This document shows positions 25,493 through 35,013 of a DNA stretch of 64,000 nucleotides, in pieces. The first letter of the stretch is position 1; every line of letters begins with the position of its first letter. The position numbers and the translations under genes were made by a program. The DNA comes from Gramella jeungdoensis. GTDB taxonomy: Bacteria > Bacteroidota > Bacteroidia > Flavobacteriales > Flavobacteriaceae. The notes beneath the pieces were generated by a model, which was not told the origin of the DNA, searched no databases, and saw only the letters and a list, made by a program, of their open reading frames with translations. Location of the stretch: assembly GCF_023805255.1 (NCBI RefSeq), contig NZ_JAMSCK010000004.1, positions 310,001 through 374,000 of the forward strand, written 5' to 3'.

Positions 25493-26153
25493 TAGAAAAA
25501 TGTTCGTTAATTACTTTCTTATAACGCGCTAGCAAAACATCGATTGCATCCCAGCCAGCAGCTTTCTTTCTTTGATTTACAGCAGACTGACTAATTCCCA
25601 GTTCAGCGGCGATTTCAGTTTCTTTAAATCCTTTCAAAAGATAATAAATAACTTCAGCAGACGCTGTACTCCATTTATCAGATAAGGTATCAAAAAGCAA
25701 AAAGGAAGCATCAAACTCTTCATTAATATTATCAGAAGGAGTCTTGAGTCTTAGTTTTCGGTTATATTTCTTCATTTCATCAAGAGTTCTACCCGATAAC
25801 TGGAAGGCCTGGCCATTGGATTCCAATATCGAATCCCTTTTAAAATCATAGCTTCCAATACCAATTGCCATCTTTAGGTCTGCCTCCCGTTTAAAAGCCT
25901 TATTGCTCTCGCTGTCGTTGAGATGTAACCTGTTAATAGCGGTCTTTATTCTTAATGCAAAATGTAGCGCTTCTTGGGGTGCATATATGAGTCCCTGAAA
26001 GCTATCCCCCCTGTAAATCTCAAATTCTGATGCTGGATGAGTAAGTTTTTCCAGTTCTCTAAATTCCCTGTTAAGGGCACGAATAGCCTGTTCCAGTAAT
26101 TCCTTTGAATAACTGGAGGAAGACAGGAGATCGGCTGATATTACTGCAATCAT
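25482..26153 (-). CDS. SatD family regulator
   Basis: A 223-residue protein of the SatD family, named after a gene in the Streptococcus mutans sat (secretion and acid tolerance) operon. The N-terminal domain (1-165) has the SatD opening MIAVISADLLSSSSY and YRGDSFQGL. The C terminus carries a sigma-4-like helix-turn-helix (about 170-205: YLLKGFKETEIAAELGISQSAVNQRKKAAGW). The start is at the ATG at 26153; a TTG at 26168 would add 5 residues. It probably binds DNA. Upstream lie three evenly spaced palindromes (26173-26248) that are the obvious autoregulatory site. It forms an operon with DUF3307 through an 11-base overlap. Molecular function is unproven. Confidence 0.85.
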   Translation of the reverse strand: MIAVISADLLSSSSYSKELLEQAIRALNREFRELEKLTHPASEFEIYRGDSFQGLIYAPQEALHFALRIKTAINRLHLNDSESNKAFKREADLKMAIGIGSYDFKRDSILESNGQAFQLSGRTLDEMKKYNRKLRLKTPSDNINEEFDASFLLFDTLSDKWSTASAEVIYYLLKGFKETEIAAELGISQSAVNQRKKAAGWDAIDVLLARYKKVINEHFSNGK

Positions 26154-26157
26154 AAAA

Positions 26158-26165
26158 CAAATATA
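26158..26165 (-). promoter_or_regulatory. -7 box (TATATTTG on minus strand) of satD
   Basis: A perfect TAnnTTTG match ending only 4 bases before the satD ATG (26151-26153). If it is the true promoter, the mRNA would be leaderless or nearly so. The first palindrome (26173-26190) would then lie between the -33 and -7 regions, a classic repressor position. Confidence 0.5.
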
Positions 26166-26172
26166 CAAAAAA

Positions 26173-26190
26173 ATAAGTTTAAAAGCTTAT
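26173..26190. promoter_or_regulatory. Palindromic operator copy 1 (ATAAG-N8-CTTAT)
   Basis: An 18-base near-palindrome (ATAAGTTTAAAAGCTTAT), the copy nearest satD. Copies 2 and 3 follow at exactly 29-base steps. Confidence 0.6.
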
Positions 26191-26201
26191 AAGTACTAAT
26201 T

Positions 26202-26219
26202 ATAAGTTTTAAAGCTTAT
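26202..26219. promoter_or_regulatory. Palindromic operator copy 2 (ATAAG-N8-CTTAT)
   Basis: Differs from copy 1 by one base (ATAAGTTTTAAAGCTTAT). The 11-base spacers between copies do not match each other. Confidence 0.6.
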
Positions 26220-26230
26220 TTACAATAGAT

Positions 26231-26248
26231 ATAAGCTTTTATACTTAT
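26231..26248. promoter_or_regulatory. Palindromic operator copy 3 (ATAAG-N8-CTTAT)
   Basis: ATAAGCTTTTATACTTAT, which read on the other strand differs from copy 1 by one base. It is 91 bases before the GreA-like gene and could also affect that divergent promoter. Confidence 0.55.
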
Positions 26249-26338
26249 ATTAAAAATTCATATTAAATATTTCCTAAATCTTCGGCAAGCCGCTAAAGCT
26301 TAATTAATTTTAGAATTCTAATGCGAGAATTTTGAAAT

Positions 26339-26791
26339 ATGGTAGCGAATAAAGAAGAATTATTTTACAAGTGTCTTGATACTGTTAACAGGCAGATCGA
26401 TAAGTATAAAAATGAGATGGACCAGATTAGAGAGTCTATGGAGAATAATGATGCCCATACAGATTATGATGAAGATGATAGTAAGGGGCAATTACTGGGC
26501 GATTTTGAAAAATATGCCGAATACCTTGACAACTCAAGGAAAATGAAGGAGAAATTAAGCCGTATCGACCATAAACATTACAGTGAGCAGATAGATTTTG
26601 GAAGTGTAGTAGAAACTTCGGAAAACTACTACTTCATTTCGGCAGCACTGGGTAAGGTTGTTTTGGATGAAGGCAGTACGGTTTTTGCCATTTCAACCGA
26701 AGCTCCTATCTACCAGGAAATGAAAGGTAAAAAGGCCGGGGACAGTTTTACCTTTAATGGGAAAGAACACAAGATACTCGAGGTACACTAA
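26339..26791 (+). CDS. GreA/GreB-family transcription elongation factor-like protein
   Basis: A 150-residue protein with the Gre layout. The N-terminal coiled coil (about 1-75) carries an acidic patch (NNDAHTDYDEDDSKGQ, about 35-50) where Gre factors place the Asp/Glu residues that enter the RNA polymerase channel. A C-terminal FKBP-like domain (about 85-150, IDFGSVVETSENYYFISAALGK, then STEAPIYQEMKGKKAGDSF) follows. Gre factors rescue backtracked polymerase by RNA cleavage. It is a divergent form: the GreA signature around the coiled-coil tip is not classic, so it may bind polymerase without cleavage activity. It is divergent from satD and ends one base before the convergent 7TM-HD gene. Confidence 0.82.
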   Translation: MVANKEELFYKCLDTVNRQIDKYKNEMDQIRESMENNDAHTDYDEDDSKGQLLGDFEKYAEYLDNSRKMKEKLSRIDHKHYSEQIDFGSVVETSENYYFISAALGKVVLDEGSTVFAISTEAPIYQEMKGKKAGDSFTFNGKEHKILEVH

Positions 26792-28837
26792 TTATTCGGG
26801 GTATTCGATACGCAAATGATAAATATTCTTAAGCTTACGTTTAAGGATCTTTTTCACCATCTGAATTTCCTTGAAGGTGATGTTCGAGTTCAGGAACTGG
26901 CCCTCTTCCATTTGCTTATCAATGATCTTCTCTACAAAATTATCGATGAGTACAGCGGTTGGTTCCTTTAGACTCTTACTTGCCGCCTCAACACTATCAC
27001 ACATCATCAAAATAGCGGTTTCCTTACTGAAAGGAATAGGACCCGGATATCGAAAATCTTCTGAAGGAGCGTTTTCATTAATCTCCTTCTCCTTCATATA
27101 GAAATAATAAACTGTCGTAGTCCCGTGATGCGTTCTAATGAAATCGATCACTCTATCTGGAAGATTATTCTTTTTTGCGATCTCAATACCCTTAATCACA
27201 TGCTCAATAATTATCTGTGCGCTTTCTCGAGGAGATAATTCATCATGAGAATTTACGGAAGTCGTCTGATTTTCGGTAAAGTAAGTAGGATTATGCATCT
27301 TACCAATATCGTGGTACAGCGCTCCCACCCTTGCAAGCATGGCATTTGCATTTATTTCATTGGCGGCAGCTTCGGCGAGATTAGCCACATTGAGACTATG
27401 ATGGAAAGTTCCGGGAGCTTTTTCTGCCAGTTCCTTCAATAATCTTGAATTGGTGTCCGAAAGTTCAAGAAGAGACATATCGCTTACCATGCCGAAGATC
27501 TTTTCATACACATAAATAAGCGGCTGAACAAATAGAGTTGCAAGCCCTCCCAAAATAAAAGTAAGAAATACCTCGGGCTTCATATCGTTTATATCTCCTT
27601 CCTGAATCACGGTAAATGCGAAATAAGCTACTATATACACCAAAGTGATCTGACCCACAGATATAAATAGATTAGCCCTTTTATACAGCTCACTAACCGT
27701 AAGTATGGTAACTATCCCCGCAATTATTTGAAGGAACATATATTCATAACTGTTAGGCACAATGAAGCCTAAAAGCAATACGGTTATTACGTGAGTGAAC
27801 AAACCAAGCCTAGCATCAAAGAAAGCTTTTAAGGTAAGCGGAAGTATACACAAAGGAACCACATACACATAGTCAATATTAAAGTTGACCACCAGAGTGG
27901 TAAGCATCACCATAAAGATAATATTGAAGAATATGAAAGTGACCTTTACATTATTCTCAAAAACGCTAACCCGATATTTCCTCATGAAAAGAAGCAGCAT
28001 CAATAGGGCCAGCGCAACCAGGGCACTGTAACCAACGATGATCCAGTTGTAGTTCGACTGGCTCCATACCTGTGACTCATATTCAGCTTTGAGAGAACGC
28101 AAAATATTATACTTATTTCCTTCAACCACCTCGCCTTTGGCTATGATACGGCTGCCCTGCTCTATTATTCCGCGGGTATATGAAATATTATTCAGCTTGC
28201 TCTCAAGTTCCTTCTGGGTTAGATTATTATTGAATGTGACATTTGGCTCCACCGAATTGAAGAATACTTCCAGCAATTCAGTTTTAAAGGAAGAAAAACC
28301 TGCATTAGTGATCTCATCATTTAAGAAACCTCGTATTTCACCCTGTTTCAGGATTCTTCTGTAAGCAACTTCCGAAGCTTCATTTCCTTTTAATAAATAA
28401 ACCAGTTGATCTGGCTCCAGACGGTCACTTTCCTGCAGGAGCCCAAATTCATAGATCTTATCTACTGTTTCTGCAACAAAGTCATCTATAATAGTCTCAT
28501 AGATATTCAGGGTTGAATCGGCGAAAACATTTTGAACTTCCTGTAAAGCATCTTCTTTTATTCTCCCAGGTTTTTCAGTGTCAAAATTATAATAAGGAAT
28601 ATGAGACCGGGAAATATCCTGCTTTTCTGCAGCGATCTCTTCATCGGTCTTAAGGATCGCAAAATCAAATGGCGCATATAGATTTTCATACTGCCAGGGT
28701 TTTCCCTTGGGGATATCATATTTGAATTTGCCTCCTTTTGGAAGAAGGTAAACGATTAAAACTGAGGTAAGCACAAACAGGAAAACCTTGTAAAAAAGCG
28801 CCTGATTTTTGTATAGCTTATTAATGAAATCGCTCAT
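26792..28837 (-). CDS. 7TM-HD domain phosphodiesterase (PgpH-like)
   Basis: A 681-residue protein: one N-terminal helix (about 16-32), an extracellular 7TMR-HDED domain (about 50-270), seven membrane helices (about 275-470) and a cytoplasmic HD domain (about 475-650). The metal-binding HD pair is at 509-510 (LYHDIGKMHNPTYF), with NVANLAEAAA and FIRTHHGTTTVYYFY as the outer His ligands. PgpH-type enzymes break down the signalling nucleotide cyclic di-AMP. The family match is sure; the c-di-AMP role is inferred from other species. It is transcribed alone, with the gene ends of the Gre-like protein abutting it. Confidence 0.9.
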   Translation of the reverse strand: MSDFINKLYKNQALFYKVFLFVLTSVLIVYLLPKGGKFKYDIPKGKPWQYENLYAPFDFAILKTDEEIAAEKQDISRSHIPYYNFDTEKPGRIKEDALQEVQNVFADSTLNIYETIIDDFVAETVDKIYEFGLLQESDRLEPDQLVYLLKGNEASEVAYRRILKQGEIRGFLNDEITNAGFSSFKTELLEVFFNSVEPNVTFNNNLTQKELESKLNNISYTRGIIEQGSRIIAKGEVVEGNKYNILRSLKAEYESQVWSQSNYNWIIVGYSALVALALLMLLLFMRKYRVSVFENNVKVTFIFFNIIFMVMLTTLVVNFNIDYVYVVPLCILPLTLKAFFDARLGLFTHVITVLLLGFIVPNSYEYMFLQIIAGIVTILTVSELYKRANLFISVGQITLVYIVAYFAFTVIQEGDINDMKPEVFLTFILGGLATLFVQPLIYVYEKIFGMVSDMSLLELSDTNSRLLKELAEKAPGTFHHSLNVANLAEAAANEINANAMLARVGALYHDIGKMHNPTYFTENQTTSVNSHDELSPRESAQIIIEHVIKGIEIAKKNNLPDRVIDFIRTHHGTTTVYYFYMKEKEINENAPSEDFRYPGPIPFSKETAILMMCDSVEAASKSLKEPTAVLIDNFVEKIIDKQMEEGQFLNSNITFKEIQMVKKILKRKLKNIYHLRIEYPE

Positions 28838-28914
28838 AAATATTCAGGTAATGCTCAAATGTAGTAAAAATAGGTCTGAATAAGCTTAGGTTATTTAATT
28901 CCTTATAAAATCAC

Positions 28915-28922
28915 TAACTTCG
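28915..28922 (+). promoter_or_regulatory. -7 box (TAACTTCG) of the thiolase gene
   Basis: One mismatch to TAnnTTTG, 28 bases before the ATG at 28951, implying a leader of about 22 nucleotides. Confidence 0.4.
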
Positions 28923-28950
28923 CAACACCTCAATTAATAAAACTTAAATA

Positions 28951-30132
28951 ATGAATAAAGAAGTAGTAATAGTAAGCGCTGCGAGGACTCCGATAGGAAG
29001 TTTTTTAGGCAGCTTATCCACAATTCCTGCTACAAAATTAGGCTCGGTAGCAATAAAAGGAGCCCTCGAAAAGATAAACCTGAAACCAGAGATGGTAGAG
29101 GAAGTTTTAATGGGTAATGTAGTTCAGGCAGGTGTAGGACAGGCTCCTGCAAGACAGGCTGCTCTTGGTGCAGGAATTCCAGATACGGTTCCATGTACTA
29201 CGGTAAATAAAGTTTGTGCAAGCGGAATGAAAGCAGTAATGCAGGGAGCTCAGTCTATCATGCTTGGAGATACTTCTATTGTTGTAGCCGGAGGTATGGA
29301 AAATATGAGCCTTATCCCGCATTACTTGCATCTAAGAAAAGGACAGAAGTTCGGCCCAGCCAGTATGGAAGACGGGATGCAGAAAGATGGCCTGGTAGAT
29401 GCTTACGACCATAATGCAATGGGAGTTTGTGCCGACCTGTGTGCGTCTGAACATAACTTCTCTCGTGAAGATCAGGATAAATTTGCCATCCAGTCCTATG
29501 AAAGATCGGCAAAAGCATGGAAAGAAGGTAAATTCGATAATGAAGTTGTTCCTGTTGAAGTGCCTCAGAGAAAAGGTGACCCCGTGATCGTAAAAGAAGA
29601 TGAGGAATACAAGAATGTTAGAATGGATAAGATATCTTCTTTAAGACCGGCTTTCTCAAAAGAAGGTACCGTTACGGCTGCCAATGCCTCAACTATTAAT
29701 GATGGTGCCGGAGCTGTGGTATTGATGAGCAGGGAAAAAGCAGATGAATTAGGCATTAAGCCTTTAGCTACCATTAGAAGTTATGCCGATGCTGCCACAG
29801 AGCCGAAATGGTTCACTACAGCGCCTTCAAAAGCTCTTCCAAAAGCGATCGCAAAGGCTGAGATAAAAATGGAAGAAGTAGATTTCTTTGAATTTAATGA
29901 AGCTTTCTCGGTAGTAGGTCTTGCGAACATGAAAATTTTAGGATTAAACGATAAAAATACCAATGTGAACGGTGGTGCTGTTTCTCTTGGGCATCCACTT
30001 GGATGCAGCGGTGTAAGAATACTTATAACCTTACTGAATGTCCTTGAACAGAACAATGCCCGCATTGGTGCAGCTGCTATATGTAATGGAGGGGGTGGAG
30101 CATCAGCCATGGTAATAGAACGCAATGCCTAA
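28951..30132 (+). CDS. Acetyl-CoA C-acetyltransferase (thiolase)
   Basis: A 393-residue thiolase that joins two acetyl-CoA to acetoacetyl-CoA or splits 3-ketoacyl-CoA. The nucleophile is Cys89 (NKVCASGMKA), with His348 (GHPLGCSG) and Cys378 (CNGGGGASAMV) as the second catalytic pair. NEAFSVVGLANMK is the substrate loop. The absence of a beta-oxidation partner gene nearby and the total length favour the biosynthetic/short-chain type. A NlpC/P60 gene starts 16 bases after its stop and is on the same strand. Confidence 0.93.
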   Translation: MNKEVVIVSAARTPIGSFLGSLSTIPATKLGSVAIKGALEKINLKPEMVEEVLMGNVVQAGVGQAPARQAALGAGIPDTVPCTTVNKVCASGMKAVMQGAQSIMLGDTSIVVAGGMENMSLIPHYLHLRKGQKFGPASMEDGMQKDGLVDAYDHNAMGVCADLCASEHNFSREDQDKFAIQSYERSAKAWKEGKFDNEVVPVEVPQRKGDPVIVKEDEEYKNVRMDKISSLRPAFSKEGTVTAANASTINDGAGAVVLMSREKADELGIKPLATIRSYADAATEPKWFTTAPSKALPKAIAKAEIKMEEVDFFEFNEAFSVVGLANMKILGLNDKNTNVNGGAVSLGHPLGCSGVRILITLLNVLEQNNARIGAAAICNGGGGASAMVIERNA

Positions 30133-30148
30133 AATTGAATAAAAGTTA

Positions 30149-30901
30149 ATGCAATACGGTATTTGCCATTTAAGTATAGTACCGCTAAGAGCTACGTCGT
30201 CTCACGAGAGTGAGATGACTTCTCAGCTCTTATATGGTGAACATTTCAAGATCCTGGAAGAAAGGGCTCATTGGAGCAGGATAAGAAATGCGTTCGACGG
30301 ATTTGAAGCCTGGATAGATAAGAAACAGTACAGGAAGATCGAAGAGGAAGAATATTATTCTCTTGAAGATACAAGTTATCGGCTTTCAGCTGACCTTATA
30401 GAATACATCACAGACGACAGTGGTTTGCTTATGCCAGTGGCCCTGGGTTCGGTGGTAAATTTCAGTCCAAATCTGGCTCATAAATTTGAAGGAGAAGTTA
30501 TTACTTCAGACAAAGCCACCAAAGAAAAAATCGTTGAAACTGCTCTTCTCTATCTTAATTCACCTCACATTTGGGGTGGAAAAACCCCTTTTGGAATAGA
30601 CTGCAGTGGTTTTACTCAAATGGTTTATAAACTAAATGGTGAAAAAATTAAAAGGAGTGCTGCTGAACAGGCAAAACAGGGAGAGGCTTTAAGCTTCATT
30701 GAAGAGAGTGAACCGGGCGATCTTGCATTTTTTGACGACAATGAAGGTGTCATTAATCATGTTGGTATCATTATGCAGGACAACTACATAATCCATGTAG
30801 ACGGCTGCGTAAGAATAGACCGTATAGATCACTCAGGAATTTTCAATGCACAACTGCGAAAGCATACCCATAAACTAAGGGTAATCAAAAAGATAATTTG
30901 A
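30149..30901 (+). CDS. C40 (NlpC/P60) peptidase with N-terminal SH3-like domain
   Basis: A 250-residue putative peptidoglycan endopeptidase. An SH3b-like region occupies about 1-115. The catalytic NlpC/P60 domain (about 125-245) has the Cys152 nucleophile (GIDCSGF), His204 (INHVGIIM) and a third His216 (IIHVDGC). The protein has no signal peptide or lipobox, which is unusual for an enzyme acting on murein. It could be exported by another route, act on imported murein peptides in the cytosol, or cut gamma-D-Glu-diaminopimelate. It lies 16 bases after the thiolase and ends in a strong terminator. Confidence 0.87.
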   Translation: MQYGICHLSIVPLRATSSHESEMTSQLLYGEHFKILEERAHWSRIRNAFDGFEAWIDKKQYRKIEEEEYYSLEDTSYRLSADLIEYITDDSGLLMPVALGSVVNFSPNLAHKFEGEVITSDKATKEKIVETALLYLNSPHIWGGKTPFGIDCSGFTQMVYKLNGEKIKRSAAEQAKQGEALSFIEESEPGDLAFFDDNEGVINHVGIIMQDNYIIHVDGCVRIDRIDHSGIFNAQLRKHTHKLRVIKKII

Positions 30902-30926
30902 TAAGTAAGGTTTTAATAAATAAAAA

Positions 30927-30949
30927 AACCCGCTGAAATTCAGCGGGTT
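30927..30949. terminator. Bidirectional intrinsic terminator
   Basis: An 11-base stem, AACCCGCTGAA (30927-30937) with TTCAGCGGGTT (30939-30949). A run of A precedes it and seven T follow, so it serves the NlpC/P60 gene and also the convergent TPR gene. Confidence 0.88.
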
Positions 30950-30973
30950 TTTTTATTATCTCTTTAACTAAGA

Positions 30974-32212
30974 TTATTGATTAAGCTTAGCTTTCATTTC
31001 ATCTACTTTTTCCTGATTTCCAAGATTCGAGTAAATATTCATTGCAGTTTTGATCGCATCGGTATTATTAGGATCAATTTCAATGGCTTTCTCTAGAATC
31101 GGCACTACTTCTTTATAAAGATCTTTTCTTTTAGCATCCAGTTCTTCGTAACGCTCATTGTCAGCCTTACTCATTCCAAGACCATTCATTTCATCAATAA
31201 TTTCTCTTTCCTTGGCCAGAATAGCAGCAACCTTATTAATCCTTGCGTTATTCATTTCCTCATCAATCTCAAGAGCCTTATTGTAAAATTCAACGGCTTT
31301 TTCATTATCACCATTTTCAGCGTACATCAAACCAATGTTATTCATGGTATCTGCATCATTAGGGTCTTTTTCAGCAAGCTCTTCAAGAATTGTTCTTGCT
31401 TTCTCTTTTTCGCCCATTTGATAATACATGTTGGCTTCTGCCTTTAGAAGGCTCATATCGTCAGGATTGGTGGCTTTAGCTTTATCCATGGCTGCAACAG
31501 CCTTATCATATTCCTTCTGGCTGATATAAATTCTGGCGATTAGCTGAGCTATATCACCTTTCTTAGAAGGAATCTCTCTCACTGCAGGATCTTTATACTG
31601 GTCAGTTTTCACCATAAGATCTCTTTGTTCTTTAGATCCAAATGCTTCTACTTCCCCGGTTTCTACATTCACAGCTACGAATTCCTTTCCAGAACCATCA
31701 TAATCCATCTCGTTCAACATCTCAAGATATTCAACAGCTTTAGCATAATCCTGAGCCTGAACAAGGTTATTGGCAGCATAATAAAGATAGATAGTATCTT
31801 TTTGGCTTAACTCATAGCTGGCATAAAGTTTTTCTGCTGCAGACGCGAATTCTTCTTTATTCTGATCATCTATAGCACTTTGAATAAGATTGTTCTTCAA
31901 AGCCATCAAACTTTCAGCGGCGTCATCATTTCCCATTTCGGCTGCTTTCTGAAATGCTTCGGCTGCTATCTTAAGGTCGGCAGCAGAAGCATTACCGGCT
32001 CCCATGTATGCCTTACCTTTATAGAAATAGAAATTCTCTGTCCATTTATCATTTAGTTCACCTAGATTTTGTTCGGCTATTTTAAGCTGAGCTTTTGCTT
32101 CTGCATAATTGCCATCATCAAGGGCGTCTTCTGCATTTTTTACCTGATCTTTCTGGGCAAAAACTGTCATAGAAAAAAGCGACAGACCCAGCACAAAAAT
32201 ATTAGTTTTCAT
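30974..32212 (-). CDS. Exported tetratricopeptide repeat protein
   Basis: A 412-residue periplasmic or surface protein: a Sec signal peptide (1-19, ending VFAQ), then several TPR units of about 34 residues (clear copies near 220-250, 255-285, 290-320 and 370-400, e.g. ADTMNNIGLMYAENGDNEKAVEFYNKALEID). The charged, Glu/Lys-rich helices form protein-binding scaffolds. No enzymatic domain is seen. It is 21 bases downstream of gyrA and probably on its transcript. Confidence 0.88.
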   Translation of the reverse strand: MKTNIFVLGLSLFSMTVFAQKDQVKNAEDALDDGNYAEAKAQLKIAEQNLGELNDKWTENFYFYKGKAYMGAGNASAADLKIAAEAFQKAAEMGNDDAAESLMALKNNLIQSAIDDQNKEEFASAAEKLYASYELSQKDTIYLYYAANNLVQAQDYAKAVEYLEMLNEMDYDGSGKEFVAVNVETGEVEAFGSKEQRDLMVKTDQYKDPAVREIPSKKGDIAQLIARIYISQKEYDKAVAAMDKAKATNPDDMSLLKAEANMYYQMGEKEKARTILEELAEKDPNDADTMNNIGLMYAENGDNEKAVEFYNKALEIDEEMNNARINKVAAILAKEREIIDEMNGLGMSKADNERYEELDAKRKDLYKEVVPILEKAIEIDPNNTDAIKTAMNIYSNLGNQEKVDEMKAKLNQ

Positions 32213-32233
32213 TGTTGTTTTGGTTTTAGTTTT

Positions 32234-34765
32234 TTATTCCTCACTATCATCTGCAATAGTTGTGCCATTCGCCGGTTCTTCACCACCTATAGGCTTTTCG
32301 GCGTCTTCCATACTTTCCACATCGTCCTCGTCATGTAACACTTTGGCCACGGCAGCGATAGCATCATTACCTTTAAGATTGATAAGTCTAACTCCCTGAG
32401 TTGCACGACCCATCACTCTAAGATCTTCAACAGCCATTCGTATAGCTATACCGGATTTATTAATAATCATCAGGTCATCCTTATCGGTAACATTTTTAAT
32501 CGCGACAAGTTGTCCGGTCTTTTCGGTAACAGAAATAGTCTTCACTCCTTTTCCTCCACGGTTGGTGATACGATAATCCTCAAGACTTGAACGTTTTCCG
32601 TATCCATTTTCAGAAACTACCAGGATATCAGAATCAAACTCATTAACAGAAACCATTCCTACTACCTCGTCATTATCATCAGCAAGGGTAATACCTCTAA
32701 CACCAGAAGCATTTCTTCCCATAGGTCTGGTCTTGCTTTCTTCAAACCGTATAGCTTTTCCGCTTTTCACTGCAAGCATTACCTGAGAGTTTCCTGTCGT
32801 AAGTTTTGCTTCCAGTAGTTCGTCTCCTTCCTTAATGGTAATTGCGTTAATACCATTAGTTCTTGGACGGGAGTATCTTTCAAGCCTGGTCTTTTTCACC
32901 TGACCTTTCTTAGTGGCCATGATCACAAAGTGATTGTTGACATATTCCTCATCCTTGAGGTCCTGAGTACAGATGAAAGCGTTTACTTTATCTTCCGGCT
33001 CAATATTAATAAGATTCTGAATTGCCCTTCCTTTTGAGGCTTTACTTCCTTCCGGAATTTCATAAACTCTCATCCAGTAACATTTACCATTCTGAGTGAA
33101 GAATAACATGTACTGGTGATTAGTTCCAACAAAAAGATATTCCAGGAAGTCCTCATTCCTTGTGGTGGAACCTTTCTGTCCCACTCCTCCTCTATTCTGC
33201 TTTTTATATTCGCTTAAGGAAGTTCTTTTAATATAGCCCGCATGAGAAATAGTGATAACAACTCTTTCATCAGGGATCATATCTTCAATGCTCAGATCTC
33301 CTCCAGAGTATTCAATTTCAGAACGTCTTTCATCACCATATTTTTCTTTTACTTCTATAAGTTCATCTTTGATCACTTCCATTCTACGCTCCTTACGGGC
33401 AAGAATATCTTCAAGATCTTCTATAGTCTTCAATATCTCTTCATATTCAGCTCTTAACTTGTCCTGTTCAAGACCGGTAAGCTGTCTCAACCTCATTTCT
33501 ACGATAGCCTTAGCCTGAACTTCGGTAAGCTCGAAACGCTCCATCAATTTCTCCCTGGCTTCTTCAGCATTAGAAGATGCACGGATAAGCGCTATAACTT
33601 CATCAATATTATCTGAAGCAATGATAAGTCCTTCAAGGATATGAGCACGGTCTTTAGCTTTTTTAAGCTCAAATTCCGTTCTGCGAACCACAACATCATG
33701 CCTGTGTTCAACGAAGTGATAAATAAGGTCCTTCAGGTTAAGCATCTCAGGTCTTCCATTCACAAGTGCAATATTATTTACACTAAAAGAAGACTGGAGT
33801 GCAGTATGTTTAAATAAGGTATTTAGAACAATATTAGGAATCGCATCTCTTTTAAGCTGGTATACGATACGCATACCATTACGGTCTGATTCATCCCTTA
33901 TAAGACTAATTCCATCAATTTTCTTCTCATTGACAAGATCGGCTGTTTTCTTGATCATATCTGCCTTGTTCACCTGGTAAGGAATTTCGGTAACAACAAG
34001 GTATTCTCTACCATTGATCTCTTCCATATGAGATTTGGCACGCATAACGATACGACCTCTTCCTGTTTTAAAGGCTTCTTTTACGCCATCATAGCCATAG
34101 ATAATTCCCCCTGTTGGAAAATCGGGCGCTTTGATATGCTCAATGAGCTCATCTATTTCAATATCATTATTGTCAATATAGGCTACAGTCCCATCAATAA
34201 CTTCTGAGAGGTTGTGTGGAGGCATATTAGTAGCCATACCTACCGCGATACCGCTTGCACCGTTTACCAGCAAATTTGGAACCCTGGTGGGAAGCACCAC
34301 AGGTTCACTCAGTGAATCATCAAAGTTCAACTGGGTGTCAACAGTCTCTTTATCAATATCGGCAAGCATATCTTCACTGATCTTGCGCATACGTGCTTCT
34401 GTATAACGCATCGCTGCCGGACTGTCACCATCTACAGATCCGTAGTTACCCTGACCATCTACCAGCATATATCTCATACTCCATTCCTGGGCCATTCTAA
34501 CCATGGTATCATATACCGATGAATCTCCGTGCGGGTGATACTTACCTAATACCTCTCCTACTATTCTAGCCGATTTCTTATAGGCTCTGTTAGAAAGAAC
34601 CCCAAGTTCGTACATCCCGTACAAAACCCTCCTGTGAACCGGTTTTAAACCGTCACGCACATCTGGTAAGGCACGTGACACAATGACCGACATCGAATAA
34701 TCGATATAGGCCGATTTCATTTCATCTTCAATGTTGATAGGAATTAGCTTTTCTCCTTCAGCCAT
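32234..34765 (-). CDS. gyrA: DNA gyrase subunit A
   Basis: An 843-residue subunit that, with GyrB, introduces negative supercoils using ATP. Catalytic Tyr121 lies in [10 protein letters not shown]. The quinolone-contact segment [10 protein letters not shown] (78-87) has Ser82 and Asp86 at the E. coli Ser83 and Asp87 positions, so it looks drug-sensitive; the residue between them is Ser (Ala84 in E. coli). The GyrA box [12 protein letters not shown] in the C-terminal beta-pinwheel separates it from ParC. The C terminus ends in an acidic tail. gyrB is not in this window. A TPR gene follows 21 bases downstream. Confidence 0.95.
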   Translation of the reverse strand: MAEGEKLIPINIEDEMKSAYIDYSMSVIVSRALPDVRDGLKPVHRRVLYGMYELGVLSNRAYKKSARIVGEVLGKYHPHGDSSVYDTMVRMAQEWSMRYMLVDGQGNYGSVDGDSPAAMRYTEARMRKISEDMLADIDKETVDTQLNFDDSLSEPVVLPTRVPNLLVNGASGIAVGMATNMPPHNLSEVIDGTVAYIDNNDIEIDELIEHIKAPDFPTGGIIYGYDGVKEAFKTGRGRIVMRAKSHMEEINGREYLVVTEIPYQVNKADMIKKTADLVNEKKIDGISLIRDESDRNGMRIVYQLKRDAIPNIVLNTLFKHTALQSSFSVNNIALVNGRPEMLNLKDLIYHFVEHRHDVVVRRTEFELKKAKDRAHILEGLIIASDNIDEVIALIRASSNAEEAREKLMERFELTEVQAKAIVEMRLRQLTGLEQDKLRAEYEEILKTIEDLEDILARKERRMEVIKDELIEVKEKYGDERRSEIEYSGGDLSIEDMIPDERVVITISHAGYIKRTSLSEYKKQNRGGVGQKGSTTRNEDFLEYLFVGTNHQYMLFFTQNGKCYWMRVYEIPEGSKASKGRAIQNLINIEPEDKVNAFICTQDLKDEEYVNNHFVIMATKKGQVKKTRLERYSRPRTNGINAITIKEGDELLEAKLTTGNSQVMLAVKSGKAIRFEESKTRPMGRNASGVRGITLADDNDEVVGMVSVNEFDSDILVVSENGYGKRSSLEDYRITNRGGKGVKTISVTEKTGQLVAIKNVTDKDDLMIINKSGIAIRMAVEDLRVMGRATQGVRLINLKGNDAIAAVAKVLHDEDDVESMEDAEKPIGGEEPANGTTIADDSEE

Positions 34766-34926
34766 ATTTTAAAGTTTAATTTATCTCTATAAAAATCTAA
34801 GGGGCAATTTACATATTTTATCCCTTTTTAAGCGGATTCGGCATAGCATTAGCCCTATTTTTATTAACAAATTTTTATTGTGATTTGGTTAATAAGTTCA
34901 CTATTTTACACTTTGAAAATTGAAAG

Positions 34927-34934
34927 TAATTTTG
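34927..34934 (+). promoter_or_regulatory. -7 box (TAATTTTG) of clpC
   Basis: A perfect TAnnTTTG match, 80 bases before the clpC ATG at 35014. No clear -33 TTTG at the usual distance. The rest of the 248-base gap to gyrA is AT-rich and holds nothing else recognisable. Confidence 0.4.
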
Positions 34935-35013
34935 TCAATTAGCTACTAACTCCCTATTAGGTACAGTTTTTGACCAAATTCGAGTGAAAACAACTTTGAG
35001 AAAGGAAGATAAA

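Noticed and set aside
26173-26248. CRISPR-like array of short repeats
   Set aside because: The repeats are 18-base palindromes and the spacers are only 11 bases, with three copies and no cas genes. An operator array fits better.
34984-35013. GTG start adding ten residues to ClpC
   Set aside because: The added residues are not part of the conserved ClpC start, while an AAAGGAAG motif stands directly before the ATG at 35014.
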